Shown: in pieces, positions 34,029 through 41,074 of the stretch
Numbering within the stretch: position 1 is the stretch's first letter
Layout: each line of letters starts with the position of its first letter
Source: Actinobacillus indolicus
GTDB lineage: Bacteria > Pseudomonadota > Gammaproteobacteria > Enterobacterales > Pasteurellaceae
Assembly (NCBI RefSeq): GCF_004519515.1
Contig: NZ_CP038145.1
Location: forward strand, 186,001-250,000
Reading direction: 5' to 3'
Length of the DNA stretch: 64,000 bases
Program-made: the position numbers and the translations under genes
Notes under the pieces: generated by a model
Databases searched by the model: none
Seen by the model: the letters and a program-made list of their open reading frames with translations, nothing else
What the model was told of the DNA's origin: nothing

Positions 34029-34133
34029 GGACGCCAAGCGTGGCGTCCCTACAGTTCTTGTAGGGGCGGGGTTTATCCCCGCCCGTCCAAATGGGTGGTA
34101 ACGGGTGGGGATAAACCCCACCCCTACGAATTT
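34029..34133. repeat. Palindromic repeat pair between IID and HAD genes
   Basis: One arm of the 22526 repeat (GGACGCCAAGCGTGGCGTCC then CTAC, 34029-34052) is followed by an inverted pair built on GTAGGGGCGGGGTTTATCCC and GGGATAAACCCCACCCCTAC. Preceded by an uptake core GACCGCTTGT near 34016. Confidence 0.75.
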
Positions 34134-34136
34134 TTA

Positions 34137-34973
34137 TTAGCCCTTAGCCAACAATCCAGCCCAAGAGAGCAAGATACAGAGGGCGATGATGATCATAATC
34201 GCTTTGTTAGAGTTCATTTTCGGTCTGCCGAGTAACCAGTAGATGAAGAACACGACTAACGCAGGGACTAATCTTGGTAAGATAAGGTCTAAGTTCGCTT
34301 GGGCGGAAACGACTTTCTCACCGATAGTGGCGACAAACGGTACTTTGACATTCACCATCGTGGCACACATTACCCCCACAACGAATACCCCAAGCACTGT
34401 TGCAGCGTTGGTTAATGCGTTCAAGCGGTGACTTAGGTTGGTCACTAAATTTACCCCTTCACGATAAGCGATTTTGAGTTGTACCCAACGGAATACCATT
34501 GTGGCAATCGCTACCGCAACCCATAAGCCGACACCAAGCGGGTTGCCGTTTACTGCCATTGTTGCAGCAATCGCCCCCATAATTGCTGGGACGAGTGAGC
34601 CGAATAGGGCATCACCGATAGCGGCAAATGGTCCCATTAAACCTGATTTGATACCTGCAACGGCTTCAAGTGATTTCACCCCTTGTTTTTCTTCAAGTGC
34701 CAAGTCGATACCTTTAACAATGGTGTTAAAGAATGGGCTGGTGTTGAAGAATTGGTTGTGCATCACCATCATTTTTTGTAATTCAGGTGTGTTGTCGCCA
34801 TACATTTTGCGTAGCTGTGGCAACATAATCCATAAATAGCCAGAGCCTTGCATACGTTCGTAGTTCCAACCAACTTGGTTGAAGAATAAGTTACGGATAT
34901 TGATTTGGCGGAAGTCCGCATCTGTTAATTTGTAGCCTTTTGGATTTCCGACTTGTTGATTAGAGTTCGTCAT
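34137..34973 (-). CDS. PTS mannose/fructose/sorbose-family EIID
   Basis: 278 residues from MTNSNQQVGNPKGYKLTDAD; this start has GGAG 9 bp upstream and overlaps the IIC stop by 14 bp. The family signature is QGSGYLWIMLPQLRKMYGDN-like (MQGSGYLWIM) and GIKSGLMGPFAAIGDALFGSL. Membrane component with C-terminal hydrophobic segments (LVPALVVFFIYWLLG, IMIIIALCILLSWAGLL). Forms the sugar channel with IIC. Confidence 0.93.
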   Translation of the reverse strand: MTNSNQQVGNPKGYKLTDADFRQINIRNLFFNQVGWNYERMQGSGYLWIMLPQLRKMYGDNTPELQKMMVMHNQFFNTSPFFNTIVKGIDLALEEKQGVKSLEAVAGIKSGLMGPFAAIGDALFGSLVPAIMGAIAATMAVNGNPLGVGLWVAVAIATMVFRWVQLKIAYREGVNLVTNLSHRLNALTNAATVLGVFVVGVMCATMVNVKVPFVATIGEKVVSAQANLDLILPRLVPALVVFFIYWLLGRPKMNSNKAIMIIIALCILLSWAGLLAKG

Positions 34974-35835
34974 CTTCAATTTCTCCTTTGTCAGAAGTGG
35001 TATTTTGTTTTGCAACTGGGGCTGAGCCACCTTCTACGCTACGTTGGTAAACAATGTAGGCGAATGCAAATCCGATTGCTGCCATTGCAAGCATTGGTAC
35101 GCTGCTGATTGAGTTGCTTACACCTGTTGATGCACCGACAGCATTGATGTTACCGAAGAGAGTAATGAAGATTGCTGTGAGTGAGAATGCAAGGATTAAG
35201 TATGCAATGTGACGTTTTGTCGGTAAGTAACGAAGTAAGATTGCGAAACCTAACGCCGGTAATACGCCACCTGCAAGGGTTAAGCCATCTGCGATAACTT
35301 TTAAGAAGCCTGTTTGCATTGCTTCTGCCAGGCTTGCCACAAATGGACCACCAAACACTAACGCTAAGAAGATTGGTAATGCACGAGATAGACCCCAAGC
35401 GATTGCACCGCAGAGATAGTTTACTGTGATTGCACTATAAGCGTGGTCTTGGATATTTTTGTCGATACGGTGAGCGAAGAATACGTTAGACATTCTCGCT
35501 AAAATATCGGTATAAACCATTAACGCTGCGATTGGAACAGCTAAGGTCGTTAAAGCTAATTGTGGATCCATTCCAGCTGCAACAGAGAATGCTGTTGCGA
35601 TAACAGTACCCGAGTTTGCATCAATACGAGATGCACCACCGAAAGTACCTACACCTAAAATAGTTAATTGCATTGAACCGCCGATTAACAATCCTGTTGT
35701 TAAATCGCCCATAATTAAACCTGTGATAAAGCCTGCAAACACAGGTGAACCAGCACTAGATACAATCGTGATTTCATCTAGGATTTGATAGAACGCATAG
35801 AGCGTTATCAAAAGTATTTGCCACCATTCGATCAT
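34960..35835 (-). CDS. PTS mannose/fructose/sorbose-family EIIC
   Basis: 291 residues, strongly hydrophobic. Family segments: EITIVSSAGSPVFAGFITGLIMGD near the N-terminus, GGSMQLTILGVGTFGGASRIDANSG and VLPALGFAILLRYL. Integral permease taking up the sugar during phosphorylation. Similar to AgaW/AgaC-type permeases for N-acetylgalactosamine or galactosamine, and to the permease of the pneumococcal bgaC operon. Confidence 0.92.
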   Translation of the reverse strand: MIEWWQILLITLYAFYQILDEITIVSSAGSPVFAGFITGLIMGDLTTGLLIGGSMQLTILGVGTFGGASRIDANSGTVIATAFSVAAGMDPQLALTTLAVPIAALMVYTDILARMSNVFFAHRIDKNIQDHAYSAITVNYLCGAIAWGLSRALPIFLALVFGGPFVASLAEAMQTGFLKVIADGLTLAGGVLPALGFAILLRYLPTKRHIAYLILAFSLTAIFITLFGNINAVGASTGVSNSISSVPMLAMAAIGFAFAYIVYQRSVEGGSAPVAKQNTTSDKGEIEDDEL

Positions 35836-35848
35836 AATCGTTACTCCT

Positions 35849-36322
35849 CTATAAAAGTTTCATTAAATCGACTTTTTCTTCATTAGGCACTAACTGAGCG
35901 GTGAGCTTCACGCCTTTTTCAGAAAGTTTTCTAAACACTTCCACATCGTCTTCAGTCACGTGTACTGTTTTTCTGATAGGACGTGTTAGATCCGTTTTAG
36001 GCATATTCCCTGCATTTACTTCCGGCAGATTTACGCCTGCCTCCACAAGCTGTAAGATCGTTTGTGGGGTTCTTGTCACCAACAAAACACGTTGAGAGTC
36101 ATAACGCCCTTCGTTAATGTTGGCAGCTGCTTTTTCCACAGGCAACACGCTTAAATTCACCCCTGCTGGGCAAGCCAAGCGTAAGCCTGCTTTATCAATG
36201 TCATTATTTGCCGCGACTTCATCGACGACCATAATGCGAGTGATATTGAGATAAGACGTCCATAAGTTTGCCACTTGACCGTGGATTAAACGTCCATCAA
36301 TGCGTACATTTAAAATTGCCAT
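35849..36322 (-). CDS. PTS mannose/fructose/sorbose-family EIIB
   Basis: 157 residues. IRIDGRLIHGQVANLWTSYL-like start (VRIDGRLIHGQV) holds the phosphorylated His; IMVVDEVAANNDIDKAGLRLACP and VNAGNMPKTDLTRPIRKTVHVTEDD are family features. Cytoplasmic phosphate carrier between IIA and the incoming sugar. First PTS gene downstream of agaS, 16 bp from it. Confidence 0.93.
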   Translation of the reverse strand: MAILNVRIDGRLIHGQVANLWTSYLNITRIMVVDEVAANNDIDKAGLRLACPAGVNLSVLPVEKAAANINEGRYDSQRVLLVTRTPQTILQLVEAGVNLPEVNAGNMPKTDLTRPIRKTVHVTEDDVEVFRKLSEKGVKLTAQLVPNEEKVDLMKLL

Positions 36323-36338
36323 CTTTTCCTCCTGTATA

Positions 36339-37469
36339 TCAATATGGATAAATCGTTACACCTTGCACCACACGATTAACTTCGCCTGTCGGACAAGGGT
36401 TATCCGTGGTGTAGCCAAGATAGAGCGAGCTATAAAATGAATAGAGTTGCCCGATTACTAAGAATGGGAAAATCCGTGCTGCGTCATCTAATTTGTGAAT
36501 TTCAGCGTGGATCGAGCCGCTTGTATCGCCTAATAACACCACTTCTCTGGCTTTTTTATCTCTGACTAACTCTTGATACAGGTCACGGTCATATTGTGCG
36601 GTATAAGGTTGCTGAGATAAGAAGATAAAAATTAGGGTTTCATCTTGAACAAGGGATTTTGGTCCGTGACGGAAGCCCATTGACGACTCAAAGAAGCCAA
36701 GGCGTTCACCTGCGGTCAGCTCAAGCAGTTTTAAAGAGGTTTCACGGGCAAGCCCTTGGAAATGTCCACTGCCTAGATAGACGATCCGTTTTAATGGAAG
36801 ATGGGCTAAACGTTGGATTTCGAGTAGATCCTGTTCTAAAAGTTGTTCTGTTACCGTAACAAAACTTTCTACCCATTCTTCACTAAAGGCATCTGGAGCA
36901 AGAGATAACAAGGCTGCAAGCATCATATTGCTTGCACTGGATGTCATCGCAAAGCCTTTATCGTGGGTTGAATCAGGTAATGCTAAGGCGTAAGCGGTCG
37001 GATTTTGTGTACATTTTGCAAATAATGCACCATTGACATTATTCGTAATCGCAAGATGATAGGCTTCTTTGACAATGTCATTGACACGCTCCACTGCACC
37101 GATACTTTCAGGGCTATTACCAGAACGACCAAATGAAACAAGTAAAGTTGGTTTATCTGCAAAAAGATATTGATAAGGACTTGAAACTAAATCTGTGCTT
37201 GCAATAGCTTCGACGACACAACCTAATTTTTCACTGAGAATGGGGGCAACAACATCACCAATAAAAGCCGATGTGCCTGCACCTGTGAAAATAATCCGAA
37301 GCTCACCCTTTTTTGCTCGTTCTACAAGTGGTTGAGTAAATGAAACGACATCCGAAGACGTTACAATAGAAAAGGTTTCACGCCAAGTTGCTGGCTGTTG
37401 AGCGATTTCTTTTGCTGTCCAAAAAGCGTTCTGTTTTTCTAATGTTTGGTTAGCAATATGGAGAATCAT
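36339..37469 (-). CDS. agaS: SIS-domain sugar isomerase/deaminase AgaS
   Basis: 376 residues with two SIS domains: FTGAGTSAFIGDVVAPIL and LVSFGRSGNSPESIGAVE in the first, YLGSGHFQGLARETSLKLLELTAG and ESSMGFRHGPKSLV in the second. AgaS converts galactosamine 6-phosphate to tagatose 6-phosphate with release of ammonia. With a tagatose-bisphosphate aldolase in the operon, this defines a galactosamine/N-acetylgalactosamine route. A dedicated deacetylase (agaA) and a tagatose-6-phosphate kinase are not seen here. Confidence 0.9.
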   Translation of the reverse strand: MILHIANQTLEKQNAFWTAKEIAQQPATWRETFSIVTSSDVVSFTQPLVERAKKGELRIIFTGAGTSAFIGDVVAPILSEKLGCVVEAIASTDLVSSPYQYLFADKPTLLVSFGRSGNSPESIGAVERVNDIVKEAYHLAITNNVNGALFAKCTQNPTAYALALPDSTHDKGFAMTSSASNMMLAALLSLAPDAFSEEWVESFVTVTEQLLEQDLLEIQRLAHLPLKRIVYLGSGHFQGLARETSLKLLELTAGERLGFFESSMGFRHGPKSLVQDETLIFIFLSQQPYTAQYDRDLYQELVRDKKAREVVLLGDTSGSIHAEIHKLDDAARIFPFLVIGQLYSFYSSLYLGYTTDNPCPTGEVNRVVQGVTIYPY

Positions 37470-37520
37470 TGCATTTCCCTCACAAATAAATGGATTTATT
37501 TATAAGGAAAGAGAATGAAA

Positions 37521-38282
37521 TTACGCAATTAATACTTGAACACCCATATTTTCAAGATATTCTTGATAGCTTAGTGGGATGTTATTATCTGTAACTAATA
37601 CATCTATTTGATTTGCTTGGCAAATAACGAAATTACTATACTGCCCAAATTTACTTGAGTCAGCGACTACAATCACTTGATCTGCGGCATCACACATTAA
37701 ACGGTTTAATTGAGCTTCTTGCTCATTAAAGGTTGTTACTCCTTTTTGCAAATCAAAGCCATCAACACCTAAGAAGACTTTATCAAAGCGATAGTGTTGC
37801 AAATTGTTATCTGCCATTACTCCCGAAAACGACATCGCATTTTTCCGTAAAACCCCACCAGTCATTCTTACTTCAACGTTTGGACAAGAAACCAATGCCA
37901 TTGCGACATCAAGTCCGTTTGTCAATACTGTCAAGTTAAGATCATTGATATGATTTACGATTGCTTTCGTTGTTGTTCCTGAGTCTAAAATTACTCGTTC
38001 GCCTTCTTTTAATAAAGACGCTGCAAGTTTTCCAATCCGTTGTTTGAGTTCGGGATAATTATTACGTTTATCGGCAACAGAAAGTTCTGCAATTAATCTA
38101 GAATTTAATACAGCAAAGCCGTGTGATCTCGTAATGTAGCCTTGTTGCTCTAACATATTTAGATCTGAACGGATAGTAACCGCTGACACTCCAAAATGCT
38201 GAGATAATGCTTCAACTCGATGACTGCCTGTTTTCTGTAATAACGCTAAAATATCAGAACGTCTTTCTACGCCACTTTTCAT
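37521..38282 (-). CDS. agaR: DeoR-family repressor, AgaR-like
   Basis: 253 residues. N-terminal winged helix RRSDILALLQKTGSHRVEAL with HFGVSAVTIRSDLNMLEQQGYITRSHG (DeoR signature) and a C-terminal sugar-phosphate sensor (GERVILDSGTTTKAIVNH, VVVADSSKFGQYS). Lies 51 bp upstream of agaS in the same direction, so it is the first gene of the operon and probably autoregulated through the inverted repeat at 38317-38367. Confidence 0.9.
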   Translation of the reverse strand: MKSGVERRSDILALLQKTGSHRVEALSQHFGVSAVTIRSDLNMLEQQGYITRSHGFAVLNSRLIAELSVADKRNNYPELKQRIGKLAASLLKEGERVILDSGTTTKAIVNHINDLNLTVLTNGLDVAMALVSCPNVEVRMTGGVLRKNAMSFSGVMADNNLQHYRFDKVFLGVDGFDLQKGVTTFNEQEAQLNRLMCDAADQVIVVADSSKFGQYSNFVICQANQIDVLVTDNNIPLSYQEYLENMGVQVLIA

Positions 38283-38316
38283 TTTCTCTCCTACATCAAA
38301 ACAACCACTACAAACT

Positions 38317-38367
38317 ACGATTGCTTTCGAAGTTAAGTTTATTTAAGCCAAAAACAAAAGCAATCGT
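38317..38367 (-). promoter_or_regulatory. Operator-like inverted repeat upstream of agaR
   Basis: ACGATTGCTTT (38317-38327) and AAAGCAATCGT (38357-38367), perfect 11-bp arms 40 bp apart centre to centre. The motifs CTTTCGAA and ATTCGAAAAT nearby fit the repeated TTTCG-like boxes of AgaR/DeoR regulators. A TGTGATCTAGC element at about 38385-38395 (minus) might be half a CRP site. Confidence 0.65.
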
Positions 38368-38411
38368 AAACATTCGAAAATGAGGGCTAGATCACATTAA
38401 TTTACATAAAA

Positions 38412-38512
38412 ATAAAAAAAGCCAAACAGGGAGTGTTTGGCGTAAGGAAAAATGAATAAAATTTTCTTAGTTAACGACTGTTGTTCTGCGGTGACAGGTG
38501 TCCTAACAAAAC
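38412..38512 (-). ncRNA. Candidate small RNA, copy 3
   Basis: Minus strand: 5' hairpin GTTGTTTTG/CAGAACAAC with one G-U pair (about 38475-38512), AGTCG, core GAAAATTTTATTCATTT, then the terminator GCCAAACA-CTCCC-TGTTTGGC (38421-38441) and TTTTTTT. About 100 nt. The core, the AAC-A(A/G)TC step after the first hairpin and the terminator position match the two candidates near cmoB, so the three are homologous. Lies between pmbA and agaR. Confidence 0.72.
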
Positions 38513-38518
38513 AACAAC

Positions 38519-38546
38519 ATTGTAAACAAATGTATTTTAAAGTCAA
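38519..38546 (-). promoter_or_regulatory. Sigma70 promoter of small RNA copy 3
   Basis: Minus strand TTGACT (38546-38541), 16-bp spacer, TACAAT (38524-38519). The predicted start falls at the base of the 5' hairpin. Confidence 0.7.
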
Positions 38547-38651
38547 TAACAAACCATTTTGAACGATTATAAAAAGATCAACATCTGTTGTTAAGATAAT
38601 GATATGCTTAATTTAAACGCAAAATTTACAATTCCACTTAAAAAAATAAAT

Positions 38652-40001
38652 TTACTCTCCTGAAATTTTCAAACTTTCTAATAAAATCGAACCAGTTTGA
38701 ATATTTGAACGATGCTCGATGTCATCCGCCACGGCAACCATGTTTTTGAACATATCTTGTAGTTTCCCTGCAATCGTAATTTCTGCAACCGGATATTGAA
38801 TTTCACCATTCTCAACCCAAAAACCTGCTGCGCCACGGGAATATTCCCCTGTCACCCCATTGATAGCACTGCCAAGCATCTCCGTCACCAATAGCCCAGT
38901 TCCCATCTCTTTTAACAAGCTATCTAATCCACCCACTCGATTAGGCTTAACCAGCCAGTTATGGATTCCTCCTGCGTGCCCTGTGCTTTTCATTCCCAAC
39001 TTTTTAGCACTGTATGTCGTTAGTAAATAAGTTTGTAACACGCCATTTTTAATAATTTGCTGATCTCGGGTATAAACGCCTTCACTATCAAACGGTGATG
39101 AAGCAAGCTGGCGTAGAAGATGTGGTTTTTCTTCTAATTCAAACCATTCAGGTAAAATTTGCTCACCTAATTTATCTTGTAAAAAACTCGCTTTACGATA
39201 TAAAGCACCGCCACTAATCGCCCCCGCAAGATGCCCAATGAGCCCTGTTGCAATGTCATTGTAAAAAATAACAGGCACTTCACAGGTGGATAATTTTTGT
39301 GGATTTAAACGATCAACCGCTTTTATCGCCGCTTGACAACCAACCCATTCAGGCGAAGCTAACTGTTCAAATTGGCGAGAAATGGTGTATTCATAGTCTC
39401 GTTCTAGCTGATCTTCATAGGCAGAAATCACACTACAAGAAAGGGAATAACGGCTTGATAAATAGCTTTGCAACAACCCATGTGTGTTCCCATAAACACG
39501 AATACCACTATGAGAATTAAAGGTTGCACCATCACTATTTACAATGCGTTCATCACTATGTAGTGCATAATGTTCAGCTTCAATCGCAAGCTCTACCGCT
39601 TGATCGACATTAATCTCGGCTTGGTGATATAAATCTAAATCAGGTGCATCGAATGCCATCAGCTCTTTATCTGCTAACCCTGCACACTCATCTTCTGATG
39701 TATATTTTGCAATCGCTAAGGCTGATTCGACCGCTTGTTGAATGGATTTTGGTTGCAAATCTGATGTCGAAGCATTGCCTTTACGTTTGCCCACATAAAC
39801 CGAAATACCCAATGAACCATCATTGTTAAATTCAATATTTTCTGTCTGTTCTAAACGTGTTGAAACAGAAAGCCCTGCGACTTTTGTCACACCCACTTCT
39901 GCCGTCGCACCTGCTTTTTGAGCGAATTCTAATGCCATTGCCACGGCATCTCTTAAGGTTTTTTCTTGATATTGGAGTTCTTCTTTTGTAGTCAATGACA
40001 T
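38652..40001 (-). CDS. pmbA: Metalloprotease subunit PmbA (TldE)
   Basis: 449 residues. TldE/PmbA forms a heterodimer with the catalytic TldD and is involved in peptide maturation and breakdown of unfolded peptides. Family features: SVYVGKRKGNASTSDLQP, SSPFDSEGVYTRDQQIIKNGVLQTYLLTTYSAKKLG region and TGEYSRGAAGFWVENGEI. As usual for PmbA, the HExxxH motif of TldD is absent. Divergent from darP, as in many Gammaproteobacteria. Confidence 0.95.
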   Translation of the reverse strand: MSLTTKEELQYQEKTLRDAVAMALEFAQKAGATAEVGVTKVAGLSVSTRLEQTENIEFNNDGSLGISVYVGKRKGNASTSDLQPKSIQQAVESALAIAKYTSEDECAGLADKELMAFDAPDLDLYHQAEINVDQAVELAIEAEHYALHSDERIVNSDGATFNSHSGIRVYGNTHGLLQSYLSSRYSLSCSVISAYEDQLERDYEYTISRQFEQLASPEWVGCQAAIKAVDRLNPQKLSTCEVPVIFYNDIATGLIGHLAGAISGGALYRKASFLQDKLGEQILPEWFELEEKPHLLRQLASSPFDSEGVYTRDQQIIKNGVLQTYLLTTYSAKKLGMKSTGHAGGIHNWLVKPNRVGGLDSLLKEMGTGLLVTEMLGSAINGVTGEYSRGAAGFWVENGEIQYPVAEITIAGKLQDMFKNMVAVADDIEHRSNIQTGSILLESLKISGE

Positions 40002-40131
40002 AATTTTTCCTATGCAAGCGGTCAGATTCCGCTATTTTTTTGCAAAATTGGCTTGTTTTTAACGAATCCCGTCATTCTACCTGAAATTTCTGCTAGACTA
40101 TGCAAATTTTTATGAAAGTGAAGGAATTATC

Positions 40132-40665
40132 ATGGCTAGAAAACAGCGCGATGAAATTGATTGGACAGATAATGAAGAAGAAATTATCTGGGTTAGTAAA
40201 AGTGAAATTAAACGAGATGCAGAACATTTAAAAAAACTGGGAGCAAGTCTCATTGAACTGAATTCAGCAAATTTAGCGAAAATGCCTATTGACGATACGC
40301 TACGTGATGCAATCGAATTAGCCCAACGTTTACGTTTAGAAGCACGCCGTCGCCAAATTCAATATATTGGTAAATTATTAAGAAATGTTGATCATGAGCC
40401 AATTCAAGAAGCATTGGATAAAGTGGAAAATCGCCATAATCAACAACAAGCGTTACTGCATAAACTCGAATTGATTCGTGATGATCTTGTTGAAAATGGG
40501 GACAATGCCGTCAATGCCTTGGTCGATGAATATCCAAATCTCGATCGTCAGCATTTGCGTAATTTAGTACGTGCAACTCAAAAGGAAAAACAAGCGAATA
40601 AACCACCTAAAAACTATCGCGAAATTTTTCAATATTTAAAATCAGTCATTGTTGAACAGGAATAA
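40132..40665 (+). CDS. darP: Ribosome-associated protein DarP (YjgA)
   Basis: 177 residues, highly charged and helical. Promotes late 50S assembly, binding near the peptidyl transferase centre. Family features: WVSKSEIKRDAEHLKKLG near the N-terminus, EARRRQIQYIGKLLR and the C-terminal LVRATQKEKQANKPPKNYREIFQYLK. The pmbA-darP divergent pair is the common arrangement. Confidence 0.93.
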   Translation: MARKQRDEIDWTDNEEEIIWVSKSEIKRDAEHLKKLGASLIELNSANLAKMPIDDTLRDAIELAQRLRLEARRRQIQYIGKLLRNVDHEPIQEALDKVENRHNQQQALLHKLELIRDDLVENGDNAVNALVDEYPNLDRQHLRNLVRATQKEKQANKPPKNYREIFQYLKSVIVEQE

Positions 40666-40671
40666 TTGCAA

Positions 40672-41016
40672 ATGGAAAATATTTTTTATGTGCATATTGG
40701 TCTAGCATATATCAGCTTAATGCTATTGCTACTTCGTGGCATACTTTCAGCCAAAATGGTCGATTGGCGTGCCTATAAATTATTAAAAATTGCACCGCAT
40801 ATCACAGACACTTTACTGTTAGTCTCTGGTATTGCGATTTGGCTTTACTTTGCACTGGGGTTTCAGCCTTGGATTTTGGCAAAACTCTTCTTCTTAGTGA
40901 TGTATATCTACTTTGCAACTAAAGCCTTTAAAAAAGGGCAACCGTTCTCTCTCAAACATTTTATCCTTTCCGTTGTCAGCTTCATGATGATTATGATGGT
41001 AGCAACAGTCAAATAA
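40672..41016 (+). CDS. SirB2-family membrane protein
   Basis: 114 residues from ATG 40672, 6 bp after the darP stop. Four predicted membrane segments (YISLMLLLLRGIL, ITDTLLLVSGIAIWLYFAL, ILAKLFFLVMYIYFA, FILSVVSFMMIMMVA). Resembles SirB2/YjeT-type small membrane proteins, function not established. Followed by a bidirectional terminator. Confidence 0.75.
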   Translation: MENIFYVHIGLAYISLMLLLLRGILSAKMVDWRAYKLLKIAPHITDTLLLVSGIAIWLYFALGFQPWILAKLFFLVMYIYFATKAFKKGQPFSLKHFILSVVSFMMIMMVATVK

Positions 41017-41030
41017 TAAAGATAAAAGAA

Positions 41031-41056
41031 AAAGGCTAGGTAACAACCTAGCCTTT
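41031..41056. terminator. Bidirectional terminator between SirB2-like gene and pckA
   Basis: AAAGGCTAGG-TAACAA-CCTAGCCTTT, perfect 10-bp stem with A/T tails on both sides, between convergent genes. Confidence 0.88.
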
Positions 41057-41074
41057 CATATCTAATTGATTAAA

